A stretch of 64,000 bases of DNA from Flavobacterium yafengii. Lineage in GTDB: Bacteria > Bacteroidota > Bacteroidia > Flavobacteriales > Flavobacteriaceae. A program made the translations under genes and the position numbers. The DNA lies in contig NZ_JASCRY010000002.1 in the NCBI RefSeq assembly GCF_030010375.1, positions 248,001 to 312,000 of the forward strand. The letters run 5' to 3'. The stretch's first letter is position 1. Every line of letters starts with the position of its first letter. Of this stretch, positions 55,816-64,000 are shown in pieces. The notes below the pieces were generated by a model that saw nothing but the letters and a program-made list of their open reading frames with translations, was not told the DNA's origin and searched no databases.

Positions 55816-57963
55816 TTAGGATAATTTAAGGTCAAAAGGCATCTTTTTAATGCGTTTTCCAGTAATTGAAAATATGGCATTTGCTAATGCTGGTGCAAAA
55901 GGAGGTAAGCCGGGTTCACCAACGCCTTTTATTTTTCCGCCATCTGCAAGAATATGGACTTCAATTTCTGGTGTTTCATGCATTCGTATCATTGGATTAT
56001 CGTGAAAATTACTTTGCTTTATTTTCCCGTTTTCAATGGTAATTCCTGTTTTTATAGCCGCTGTCAAAGCCATCACGATGGATCCTTCAATTTGATTTTT
56101 TACATTATCCGGGTTTACGACTTCTCCCAAGTCAATTACTGCATACACTTTATCAATTTTTATAGTATTGTCTTTTGTAACAGATACTTCGACTACATGA
56201 GCACACAATCCCGCAAAAAATTCCCATTGCGCAACACCTCTGCCTTTTCCTTTTGGTAGTGGTTTGTCCCAATTGGAAACTTCTTTTAATTTCAATAAAA
56301 CTCTTTTGGTATCGGAATCTTTGTCTAGCATTTGCAATCTAAAATCTAAAGGGTCTTTTTTGACTTTATGCGCTAATTCATCAATAAAACATTCATGGGC
56401 AAAAGCGACAGTTGAACTAGTTACCGATCTCCATGCCGCTACAGGAACATGAAAATCAGCATACACATATGAGGTTTTAATATTTGGAATTTGATAAGCC
56501 TGTTCTCCAATTCCCTCTATCATAATTGCATCGACTTTTGTTTTATCGAAATTTGGACCTACCGAATCAAAATAAGAAGGGCTTATCACTTTATGTTGAA
56601 AGCTAATTAATTCTCCTTCTTTTGAAAAACCACCTTTCAACTGTGAGAAAGTCATAGGGCGTACGGCACTATGTTGTGTAGTATCTTCCCTAGACCAAAT
56701 TACTTTTACGGGTTGCTCTATTTGCTTTGCAATATTTACGGCTTCTATAACATAATCCGTATACAATCTTCTGCCAAATCCACCTCCAATAAATTTGGAA
56801 TGTAAAGTGATATTCTCTGGTTTCATTCCAATTTGGCTATGAAGGTCATTTGGTCCTGAACCGGTAATAGCGCTAGGAACCTGAGTAGAGGTCCATATTG
56901 TTAGCATTTCACCATTTACATGTGCGATACAATTCATCGGCTCAAGTGTATGGTGAGCCACCATTGGAGTTTCATAAAAGGATTCCACGGAATTTCCAGG
57001 TTCCGTTTTAACGCTTTCTACATTTCCTATATTTTTATCCAGTACACCGGTTTCTTTAGAAAGGTTTCGCAACTTATTTTCATAGTCGGATAAATTGAAA
57101 TTTTCATATCCATTTGTTTCCCATTCCACTTTCAATACTTTCCTGCCTTGAAGGGCAGACCAGTACGATTTAGCAATAACTGCCACTCCGGAATATTGAT
57201 ATTTTCCAACAGTTGTTTTGGCTTCCACAACTTTAATGACTCCGGGAATTTTTAAGGTTGCATCAGCATCAAAACTTTTTAAAGTACCACCAATTACCGG
57301 GGAACGAAATACAGTTGCATATACCATATTGGGAACTTCTACATCAATTCCATATTCTGCTTTTCCGGAAACTTTTAAGGGTACATCTGGTCTTTGAATA
57401 GATTTTCCGATAATCTTAAAATCACTTTTGTTTTTAAGTTTCGGTTCTTTAGGAACTTCTAATTTGGAAGCTTCTTCAATTAAATCGCCATAAGAAAGAT
57501 GTTCCTTTGACAGTTTAGAATGTACACTTCCATTTTCCGCATAACAAGATTCAATTCCAATTCCCCATTTAACACTGGCAGCCTTAATCAGCATCTCTTT
57601 TGCGGCAGCGCCAATTTTTCTATACGCATCATAATTTCCTCTGATGGAAGAACTTCCTCCAGCTGCCTGACCGCCGCCAAATTGTTTCTCGCCACTGGTT
57701 TGAACAATCGTTATTGCATCAAGCGAAACTTCTAATTCTTCGGCTATAAGAGCCGGAACAGATTGAAAAGTACCTTGACCCATTTCGGGCTTAGTATTGA
57801 AAATTGTTATTTTTCCGTTTTTCTCGATTTTTACAAAAGGAGTAAAATTACTGGGTGCATATGTAATAAAAGCGGCGTTTGCAAAACCATTAGAAGTAGC
57901 TCCTAACCATAATGCAAAACTTGCTTTACCTGTATTTTTAATAAATTGACGTCTTGATACCAT
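55816..57963 (-). CDS. Isoquinoline 1-oxidoreductase beta-type molybdenum subunit (copy 1)
   Basis: A 715-aa Mo-binding subunit of the xanthine dehydrogenase family, with a Tat signal (VSRRQFIKNTGKASFALWLG). FIGGGFGRRL, GGQAAGGSSSIRGN and the catalytic-Glu motif GVGEPGLPPFAPALANAIF are present. Relatives are periplasmic aldehyde or N-heterocycle hydroxylases that pass electrons to a [2Fe-2S] subunit and a cytochrome c. The substrate is unknown. It lies after a cytochrome c gene (58 bp) and a second paralogue at 58467-60617. Confidence 0.9.
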   Translation of the reverse strand: MVSRRQFIKNTGKASFALWLGATSNGFANAAFITYAPSNFTPFVKIEKNGKITIFNTKPEMGQGTFQSVPALIAEELEVSLDAITIVQTSGEKQFGGGQAAGGSSSIRGNYDAYRKIGAAAKEMLIKAASVKWGIGIESCYAENGSVHSKLSKEHLSYGDLIEEASKLEVPKEPKLKNKSDFKIIGKSIQRPDVPLKVSGKAEYGIDVEVPNMVYATVFRSPVIGGTLKSFDADATLKIPGVIKVVEAKTTVGKYQYSGVAVIAKSYWSALQGRKVLKVEWETNGYENFNLSDYENKLRNLSKETGVLDKNIGNVESVKTEPGNSVESFYETPMVAHHTLEPMNCIAHVNGEMLTIWTSTQVPSAITGSGPNDLHSQIGMKPENITLHSKFIGGGFGRRLYTDYVIEAVNIAKQIEQPVKVIWSREDTTQHSAVRPMTFSQLKGGFSKEGELISFQHKVISPSYFDSVGPNFDKTKVDAIMIEGIGEQAYQIPNIKTSYVYADFHVPVAAWRSVTSSTVAFAHECFIDELAHKVKKDPLDFRLQMLDKDSDTKRVLLKLKEVSNWDKPLPKGKGRGVAQWEFFAGLCAHVVEVSVTKDNTIKIDKVYAVIDLGEVVNPDNVKNQIEGSIVMALTAAIKTGITIENGKIKQSNFHDNPMIRMHETPEIEVHILADGGKIKGVGEPGLPPFAPALANAIFSITGKRIKKMPFDLKLS

Positions 57964-58021
57964 TTAGTTAGTATTTAGAATTTATAATTCTCTCTATGCA
58001 ACGAATTCAAAATGTTACAAA

Positions 58022-58447
58022 TTAATAGGCTTTGTAATCTTTAGTAACAGCTTTTTTAGCTTGTTGTATTTCACTTGGCAAAACTGCTTTAGCTTTATTT
58101 CCCCATGAATTTCTGACATAGTTTAAAACATCAGCCACTTGCTCATCAGTTAAATCAGTAGCGGGCATTTCTCCATCATAGTTTACACCATTAACTACTA
58201 TTGGTCCGCGTAATCCAGTTGTAACAACTTTTACCAATCGATTTTTATCTGCAAAATAATCTGATTTTATCAATGTTGGAAAAACGCCTTCTATACCATT
58301 ACCTTCTTCCATGTGGCAGGATGCACATTGTGTATTGTAGACCGATTTACCGCGTACAATACTTGCTTTCAAATCAAAATTCTGATTGAATGATTGCAGC
58401 GTTACTGCCAATATTAAAACGACTACTATTGAAAAAACTATTTTCAT
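58022..58447 (-). CDS. Secreted monohaem cytochrome c
   Basis: A 141-aa protein with a signal peptide (about 1-20) and one haem site QCASCHMEEGNG. The Met ligand is probably in DGEMPATDLTDEQ. It fits a class I cytochrome c that accepts electrons from the two Mo enzymes between which it is encoded. Gaps are 58 bp to copy 1 and 19 bp from copy 2. Confidence 0.92.
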   Translation of the reverse strand: MKIVFSIVVVLILAVTLQSFNQNFDLKASIVRGKSVYNTQCASCHMEEGNGIEGVFPTLIKSDYFADKNRLVKVVTTGLRGPIVVNGVNYDGEMPATDLTDEQVADVLNYVRNSWGNKAKAVLPSEIQQAKKAVTKDYKAY

Positions 58448-58466
58448 TTGTTTTGTATTTTTAAAA

Positions 58467-60617
58467 TTAAACTTTTGCTAATTCGAAAGGAAGCTTTCTA
58501 ATACGTTTTCCTGTCAAATCAAATATTGCATTTGTTAAAGCTGGAGCAAATGGAGGTAATCCAGGTTCTCCAACACCTCCGGCATCGGCATCATTTTCCA
58601 TGATATAAACTTCAATAGGAGGAATATCTGTTATACGGGGCATTTTATACGTATTGAAATTATTTTGAACCGTTTTACCATCTTTGAATGTGATTTCATG
58701 AATCGTAGCAGCACCTAATGCCATAACAATGCTTCCTTCTACTTGTGCTTTGATTATATCAGGATTTACATACCATCCACAATCAATTACTGCCCAAACC
58801 TGATCGATTTGAATTTTATTTTCTGCGTTTTTTGAAACTTTCACAATTTGTCCCACGGTACTGCCAAAACATTCCGTTATAGCAACGCCATATCCTTTGC
58901 TTCTGTTTTTCCATCCGGAAACCTCTTCCAGTTTATTCAGTAACTCACTACTTCTCTCATCTTTAAGATAGGTTCTTCTAAAAGTTATTGGATCTTTCGC
59001 TGATTCAGCAGCCAACTCATCCATAAAACTTTCATACGCAAAACCATTGGTAGAAGCATAGACAGAACGCCACCACATAGTAGGTATTGGTGTTTCAAAA
59101 GGAATATCAACAATACTTAAATTCTGAATGTTGTCTACGTATGGTTTTAAAAATCCTTCTGTGGCACTTCTGTTGGGAATATCTTTTGCTCCGCCTCTCC
59201 AATGACTATTGTTCTGACCTGCAATGGATACTTTAAAAGCACTTATTTCACTATTTGCAACCACACCTTGACAACGGTATGAAACTCCAGGCCTGTACGG
59301 ACCTTGCGTGGCATCGTCTTCTCTGGACCAGATAACCTGAACCGGTGCATTTATTTCTTTAGAAATCATCGTGGCTTCGTGTGGGTAATCCATAAAGGCT
59401 TTTCTACCAAATCCGCCTCCAAGGAAAGTCATATTTACAATGACTTTTTCCCTTGCAATTCCTAATTCTTTACTGATGTAATCTTGAACCCAATCCGGAG
59501 CTTGTATTGGGCCCCATATTTCTATTTTATCTTTTTGATAATGGGCAATACAATTCAATGGTTCCATACAACTATGCGATTGATACGGAGTAGAATATAC
59601 GACATCAATTTTCTTTTCTGCAGATTTTATAATGGCGTTTGAATCTCCTTTTGAAACAAAAGAAAGTCCCTCATCTTTTTGAAGCGCTTCCTCCATCCGA
59701 CGATAAATATCCTCGGTATCCAAATGTTCAAATCCGGTATCGTCCCAGTCCACTTTTAAGGCTTTTTTTCCTTTCATGGCTGCCCAAACAGAATCAGCTA
59801 CAACTGCTACACCTTCTCTGAATGTATTAAAAACGCCCATTCGAACCACAAAAACCTGTTTTACTCCCGGAATTTTAAGCGTTTCAGTAGCGTCAAAACT
59901 TTTTACCTTACCACGAAGTCTGGGGTTTCGTTCCACCATGGCATACAGCATTCCCGGAATCATTTTATCGATACCAAAAACGGCAGTACCATTTGTTTTC
60001 AAAGGCGTATCTTGTCTTTGAAGTGGTTTTCTAATTAATTTATATTCGGATGTTTTCTTTAAAACAACATTTTTCGGAATATCAAGTTTTGATGCCTCCA
60101 ATACTAATTCACCGTAATGTAATTTTTTACCACTTGGTTTGTGAATTACATGACCATCTTCAGCATAACATTCCAATTCAGAAACATTCCATTTATTACT
60201 AGCTGCTTTTATTAACATTACGCGAGCAGTGGCACTCAAATTCAAAAGGTTTTTATACGACCCTCTAATACTGGAACTACCTCCTGTAATTTGATTTCCA
60301 TACTTCACATTATCGCCTGGAGCGAAAACTATGTTTACTTTATCAAGATCTACATGAAGTTCTTCAGCGATTATTTGAGGTATGGACTGATAGACTCCTT
60401 GTCCCATTTCGGCTCTGTGACTATAGAGCGTAACTTTACCTGAAACATCAATGTATATCCATGAATTAAGCTCAATGCCGCGATTCTCAGCATCAAAAGC
60501 AGTGATTAATTTAGGTTCTTTAGCATCAGCAGGTAAATAATATCCTAATGTAAGAGCAACTCCTGTTAAACCAGATAGTTTTAAGAATTTTCTTCTTGAT
60601 ATAGTATCTATGTCCAT
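58467..60617 (-). CDS. Isoquinoline 1-oxidoreductase beta-type molybdenum subunit (copy 2)
   Basis: A 716-aa paralogue of the protein at 55816-57963. It has a Tat signal (TISRRKFLKLSGLTGVALTL), FLGGGFGRKAF, ITGGSSSIRGSYKN and GVGEPGLPPFAPALTNAIF. It is directly downstream of the single [2Fe-2S] subunit gene (35 bp). Both copies may share that subunit and the cytochrome, with different substrates. The two proteins have clearly diverged in the middle region. Confidence 0.9.
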   Translation of the reverse strand: MDIDTISRRKFLKLSGLTGVALTLGYYLPADAKEPKLITAFDAENRGIELNSWIYIDVSGKVTLYSHRAEMGQGVYQSIPQIIAEELHVDLDKVNIVFAPGDNVKYGNQITGGSSSIRGSYKNLLNLSATARVMLIKAASNKWNVSELECYAEDGHVIHKPSGKKLHYGELVLEASKLDIPKNVVLKKTSEYKLIRKPLQRQDTPLKTNGTAVFGIDKMIPGMLYAMVERNPRLRGKVKSFDATETLKIPGVKQVFVVRMGVFNTFREGVAVVADSVWAAMKGKKALKVDWDDTGFEHLDTEDIYRRMEEALQKDEGLSFVSKGDSNAIIKSAEKKIDVVYSTPYQSHSCMEPLNCIAHYQKDKIEIWGPIQAPDWVQDYISKELGIAREKVIVNMTFLGGGFGRKAFMDYPHEATMISKEINAPVQVIWSREDDATQGPYRPGVSYRCQGVVANSEISAFKVSIAGQNNSHWRGGAKDIPNRSATEGFLKPYVDNIQNLSIVDIPFETPIPTMWWRSVYASTNGFAYESFMDELAAESAKDPITFRRTYLKDERSSELLNKLEEVSGWKNRSKGYGVAITECFGSTVGQIVKVSKNAENKIQIDQVWAVIDCGWYVNPDIIKAQVEGSIVMALGAATIHEITFKDGKTVQNNFNTYKMPRITDIPPIEVYIMENDADAGGVGEPGLPPFAPALTNAIFDLTGKRIRKLPFELAKV

Positions 60618-60652
60618 ATAAAATATAAGAATAGGTTATTTTAGTACTCTTC

Positions 60653-61114
60653 TCAAGGCTTGTTTTCTGATGCTTTCTTGATGGCTCGTTTGATACGCGG
60701 ATAGGTTCCACATCTACAGATATGCCCTTGCATTGCGGCATCAATATCGGCATCATTAGGAGAAGCATTTTTAGATAATAATGCTGCGGCAGCCATGATT
60801 TGACCCGATTGACAATAGCCACATTGCGGGACTTGCTCTTCTATCCAAGCTTTTTGAACCGGATGCGAGTTATCGTCTGATAATCCTTCTATGGTCGTTA
60901 TGTTTTTATTTGCAACAGCAGCTACAGGCAAAGAGCAGGAGCGAACCGGCTGACCATTTAAATGAACTGTGCAAGCACCACATTGCGCGATACCACAACC
61001 ATATTTAGTTCCTTTTAACCCTACAAAATCTCTGATTGCCCAAAGAAGTGGCATTTGAGGATCTACATCTATTGAATACTCCTTACTATTGATTTTAAGA
61101 TTAATTATTGCCAT
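60653..61114 (-). CDS. [2Fe-2S] subunit of the isoquinoline oxidoreductase-type enzyme
   Basis: A 153-aa protein with two cluster domains. The plant-ferredoxin type has [21 protein letters not shown] (about 41-61); the helical type has CGYCQSGQ and [12 protein letters not shown] (about 97-140). This is the IorA/small-subunit architecture. It has no signal peptide of its own, so it probably crosses the membrane bound to the Tat-bearing large subunit. It is first in the operon. Confidence 0.94.
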   Translation of the reverse strand: MAIINLKINSKEYSIDVDPQMPLLWAIRDFVGLKGTKYGCGIAQCGACTVHLNGQPVRSCSLPVAAVANKNITTIEGLSDDNSHPVQKAWIEEQVPQCGYCQSGQIMAAAALLSKNASPNDADIDAAMQGHICRCGTYPRIKRAIKKASENKP

Positions 61115-61295
61115 ATAATATTATTTTTTAAGTAAATGAAAATCAACATATCTGTTACTGCAAGTTAATGAATTTAATAATTTAAAATTTATACAATTCA
61201 AATAATATATTACTACAATCAAAAAATTCAAATTTTGAAAAAAAACATTGGTTTTAAACAGAGTAAAAAGATACGTTTTATAATGTTTTTTAAAA
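61115..61295. other. Spacer upstream of the [2Fe-2S] gene
   Basis: About 180 bp, very AT-rich, between the [2Fe-2S] start and the terminator of the alcohol dehydrogenase gene. No operator matching the sulfur sites was seen. Confidence 0.3.
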
Positions 61296-61333
61296 TTAAA
61301 AAGAACGATGATACTACTGAATACCATCGTTCT
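61296..61333 (-). terminator. Terminator after the alcohol dehydrogenase gene
   Basis: On the minus strand AGAACGATG pairs with CATCGTTCT (9 bp perfect) around a 14-nt loop, followed by TTTTAATTTT. Confidence 0.85.
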
Positions 61334-61378
61334 CTTTACAATTCTGACTATAGCGCAAGGCTAAAAGTATAGCTTAAT

Positions 61379-62440
61379 TTAGCTTTTTAGCGAAGCCATA
61401 TCTATTACAAAACGATAACGAACATCACTTTTTAGCATTCTTTCGTAGGCTTCGTTGATATCCTGCATTTTGATTATTTCAATTTCAGATACAATATTAT
61501 GTTCCCCACAGAAATCAAGCATTTCCTGAGTTTCTGCAATTCCACCAATTAGGGAACCAGCTACGGATTTTCTTCCCATAATCATCGGAACAGTATTTAA
61601 AATGGGCTCCAACCCACCCAAATAGCCTACCAAAACCAAAGTTCCATTAGTGTTTAAAGTTCCTACATACGGATTAACGTCATGAACATAAGGAACGGTG
61701 TCAATGATTAAATCAAATTTTCCATTTACAGCCTTCATGTGATTCTCGTCAGTTGAAATGACAACAGCATCTGCACCCAATTCGAAAGCATCTTTTTCTT
61801 TATCTGGTGTTCTGGAGAAAAGGGTAACTTCGGCACCCAAACCTTTGGCTAGTTTTATAGCCATATGACCAAGTCCGCCTAAACCTACAACGGCAACTTT
61901 ACTGCCTTTTCCAACTTTCCAATGGCGAAGTGGTGACCAAGTGGTTATTCCAGCACATAATAAAGGAGCTGTAGCAGCCAAGTCAAGATTAGCAGGTACT
62001 TTCAAAACTTAGGCTTCATCAACCACAATTTTTTCAGAATAGCCACCAAAAGTCATTCCGCCTAAATGTTTGTCTTCCCCATTATACGTACCAACCCAAC
62101 CGTTAGAGCAGTATTGTTCTAAATCTTGCTTGCAATTATCGCAGGTCTTGCAAGAATCTACCAAACAACCTACAGCGGCAAAATCGCCTACTTTTAGTTT
62201 AGTAACTTCATTTCCTACTTTGATCACTTTTCCCACAATTTCATGTCCGGGAATTGCAGGGTAAATGGTGTTCTCCCAATCATTTCTTGCCGTGTGTAAG
62301 TCAGAGTGACAAACACCACAAAACAAAATTTCTATTTCAATGTCTTTTGCAGTAGCATTTCTGCGCGGGATATCCATTTGTTTTAAAGGAGCATCGGCAG
62401 CTACTGTACCGTAAGCTTTCACATTTGTTGTTGCGTTCAT
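61379..62440 (-). pseudogene. NAD(P)-dependent alcohol dehydrogenase (YahK-like) broken by one in-frame stop
   Basis: The N-terminal part (62009-62440) has the catalytic-zinc motif FCGVCHSDLHTARN, PGHEIVG, and the structural-zinc Cys set CKTCDNCKQDLEQYC. It stops at TAA 62009-62011 after IVVDEA. The same frame continues at once with VLKVPANLDLAATAPLLCAG and the NAD-binding GLGGLGHMAIKLAKGLGA to a normal C-terminus. A Tyr codon (TAC or TAT) changed to TAA is the simplest cause. The whole reading frame is otherwise intact and of family length (353 codons), so the change is recent or a sequencing error. Confidence 0.88.
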
Positions 62441-62710
62441 TTTTAAAGTGTTTTATTAAAAAAAAAGTGTTTATAGGTTATAGTTTTTTTGGTTAGTTCA
62501 TAATAAAATAAATTTAGTAAATAGTTTGATTACTAGCATAATAAAAAAATATTGTTTTCGAAAAATCAAACATTTCGGAATTTTACAGGCCTTATTTGAG
62601 CATGTTTTCGTTTATAAAATCGGTAATTTTAGTATGTTATCCATTTTATAAAATAACCAAATGTTAAAAGATTATAAGCTAATATATTTATGAAGCTGTT
62701 CGTAATCATA
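62441..62710. other. Spacer between the alcohol dehydrogenase and OYE genes
   Basis: About 270 bp, very AT-rich. It must hold the dehydrogenase promoter, but no clear TAnnTTTG/-33 pair was identified. No gene seen. Confidence 0.35.
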
Positions 62711-62743
62711 AAAAAAGAGAGAAATGATTAAAATTTCTCTCTT
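62711..62743 (-). terminator. Terminator after the OYE gene
   Basis: Perfect 11-bp stem AAGAGAGAAAT/ATTTCTCTCTT with a 7-nt loop and a T-run on the minus strand. Confidence 0.8.
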
Positions 62744-62823
62744 AGTTGTGGTCATTAAGACTATTTATAAAATCGTGTATACTTGTTTATAGAAAATAGT
62801 CATTTAGAATTCGCTGAATTAAT

Positions 62824-63930
62824 TTATTCTAATACCAATTCACTCAAAGCTTCTTTGCTAAAGCCTTTTAGTTGATCGTTGTTCCCCGCTTTTATTTTAC
62901 TAACCCAATTCGGGTCTGATAAAAGAGGTCTTCCTACTGCTACAAGATCAAAATCACCTCTGTCTAAACGTCTGGTTAATTCATCCAAAGAGGTAGGCTG
63001 TGAACTTTCGCCCGTAAATGCTCCGAAGAAATCTCCAGAAAGTCCAACAGAACCTACAGTAATAGTGGGTTTGCCAGTTAATTTTTTTGCCCATCCTGCA
63101 AAATTAAGGTCATTGTCTTCAAATTCCGGTTCCCAAAAACGACGTTGAGAACAATGTAAAATATCGACACCAGCATCAATCAAAGGACTAAGCCAAGCTT
63201 CCATTTCTTGAGGTGTTTTTGCCAGTTTAAAATTATAATCCGATGGTTTGAACTGAGAGAGTCTCATGATTATGGCAAAATCTTCGCCTACTTGTTTTCT
63301 GATTTCTTTAATTACTTCTACGGCAAAACGAGTACGTTCTGCTAAGGTTTTACCACCATAATTATCGGTACGCAAATTTGTCGCATCCCAGAAAAATTGA
63401 TCGATCAGATAATCGTGAGCACCGTGAATTTCGATACAGTCAAAACCTAATCTTTTGGCATCAGCAGCAGCTTTTCCAAAAGCAATAATGGTATTTTCTA
63501 TATCATTTATTGTCATGGTAGTTCCATTGCTAAAACCCGGTCTGTTTAATCCTGATGGTCCTTCAAAAGGTACTGGTGGAACCCAACCGGAATGGTGATT
63601 GTCCATAATCCCCATGTGCCATATCTGTGGTCCCATCTGTCCGCCTGCAGAATGTACGCCATCAATCACTTGTTTCCATCCCGCCAAAGATTCCTCTCCG
63701 TAAAAGTGAGGTACATTAGCATCATTTGACGATGAGGGTCTATTAATTACGGTTCCTTCAGATAATAGTAAACCTACTTGGCCTTCAGCTCTTTTTTGAT
63801 AATAAGCTGCTACGGCATCAGTAGGGACTCCATTTGGAGAAAATGAGCGGGTCATAGGCGCCATTACAATTCTATTTTTAAGGTTTAGCGTCTTCAATTG
63901 GAAGGGCATAAACAAACTATTTGTATTCAT
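62824..63930 (-). CDS. Old Yellow Enzyme-type alkene reductase
   Basis: A 368-aa FMN TIM-barrel oxidoreductase. It opens LFMPFQLKTLNLKNRIVMAPMTRSF and has IWHMGIM, IHGAHDYLIDQFFWDATNLR (substrate His and barrel strand), IIMRLSQFK and LVAVGRPLLSDPNWV. These enzymes reduce activated C=C bonds with NAD(P)H. It lies 6 bp after the next partial gene and may share its transcript. Confidence 0.92.
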   Translation of the reverse strand: MNTNSLFMPFQLKTLNLKNRIVMAPMTRSFSPNGVPTDAVAAYYQKRAEGQVGLLLSEGTVINRPSSSNDANVPHFYGEESLAGWKQVIDGVHSAGGQMGPQIWHMGIMDNHHSGWVPPVPFEGPSGLNRPGFSNGTTMTINDIENTIIAFGKAAADAKRLGFDCIEIHGAHDYLIDQFFWDATNLRTDNYGGKTLAERTRFAVEVIKEIRKQVGEDFAIIMRLSQFKPSDYNFKLAKTPQEMEAWLSPLIDAGVDILHCSQRRFWEPEFEDNDLNFAGWAKKLTGKPTITVGSVGLSGDFFGAFTGESSQPTSLDELTRRLDRGDFDLVAVGRPLLSDPNWVSKIKAGNNDQLKGFSKEALSELVLE

Positions 63931-63936
63931 ATTGCT

Positions 63937-64000
63937 TTATAGATTAGATTCGATTATTTTACTCAGTGCTGTAAATGCCGCTTCGTTGCGTTTGTAATAG
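63937..64000 (-). CDS. C-terminal end of an unidentified protein (runs off the right edge)
   Basis: The last 20 residues, YYKRNEAAFTALSKIIESNL, are seen, ending in TAA 6 bp before the OYE start. Too short to assign. The tight spacing suggests an operon with the OYE gene; a helical tail of a small regulator would fit, but this is a guess. Confidence 0.5.
   Translation of the reverse strand, partial: YYKRNEAAFTALSKIIESNL

Noticed and set aside
58005..58020. AAATGTTACA upstream of Mo subunit copy 1, resembling half of the Crp/Fnr-like site
   Set aside because: Only one half-site matches (no GTGAC/GTGAT partner), so it was not counted with the five sulfur sites.
61121..61327. A 68-residue minus-strand frame rich in Phe, Leu and Asn
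   Set aside because: It runs through the terminator of the alcohol dehydrogenase gene and has low-complexity AT-driven composition; no family likeness.

Overview
The window is AT-rich DNA from a Bacteroidota bacterium, most likely Flavobacterium or a close relative. The signs are TAnnTTTG promoter boxes, weak ribosome binding sites, a type IX secretion adhesin with a PorP/SprF partner, YceI, a GapN-type aldehyde dehydrogenase and MBL-rhodanese fusions. No rRNA, tRNA, CRISPR array, transposase or integrase was recognised.

Layout. (1) 1-6.8 kb, minus strand: a complete trp operon (trpE-G-D-C-F-B-A, with a small GGCT-like gene between trpB and trpA; trpA runs off the left edge). It is headed by a short leader peptide with three tandem Trp codons, a terminator and a competing antiterminator, i.e. 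a classical attenuator. (2) 6.9-8.7 kb: YceI, a nitroreductase and a MarR regulator with palindromes at its promoter. (3) 9.0-18.2 kb: a giant soluble hybrid histidine kinase (11 PAS + GAF), an unknown 151-aa gene, and a smaller hybrid kinase whose output half is a paralogue of the first. (4) 18.2-24.3 kb: a LOG-family protein, then sulfur module I: MBL-rhodanese persulfide dioxygenase, DUF2892 protein, TPMT methyltransferase fused to a heavy-metal-associated domain, a small membrane protein, thioredoxin, TauE exporter, Crp/Fnr regulator and a free rhodanese. (5) 24.3-33.3 kb: gapN, then a 2038-aa T9SS adhesin and its PorP partner; a second copy of the gapN tail and terminator lies after porP. 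(6) 33.7-37.2 kb: katG, a TerB-like gene and a small membrane-protein ORF without a normal start. (7) 37.2-49.3 kb: sulfur module II: OprD-like porin, SoxB-like hydrolase, DsrE protein, TsdA-like dihaem cytochrome, split YeeE/YedE transporter, TlpA, MFS, DUF202, rhodanese, a second MBL-rhodanese, a lipoprotein and a second TauE. (8) 49.5-61.1 kb: molybdenum-cofactor genes (moaD, moeB-rhodanese, moeA, mocA, xdhC, and a decayed moaE fragment) with two isoquinoline-oxidoreductase-type molybdenum subunits, a cytochrome c and a [2Fe-2S] subunit. (9) 61.4-64 kb: an alcohol dehydrogenase broken by one in-frame stop, an Old Yellow Enzyme, and the tail of another gene.

The strongest new signal is a candidate local sulfur regulon. 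Five minus-strand promoters, in front of both MBL-rhodanese genes, TauE-2, the YeeE-YeeE-TsdA-DsrE-SoxB operon and the OprD porin, each carry a near-palindrome GTGAYAAWWGTTAC or its complement form. In all five the site ends exactly 22 bp upstream of the -7 box. That is the position expected for class II activation, and the obvious candidate is the Crp/Fnr protein encoded at 23033-23659. Inferred flow: OprD admits thiosulfate or a related anion across the outer membrane; TsdA, SoxB-like and DsrE proteins act on it in the periplasm; YeeE/YedE takes up sulfur; MBL-rhodanese oxidises persulfide to sulfite; TauE exports sulfite.
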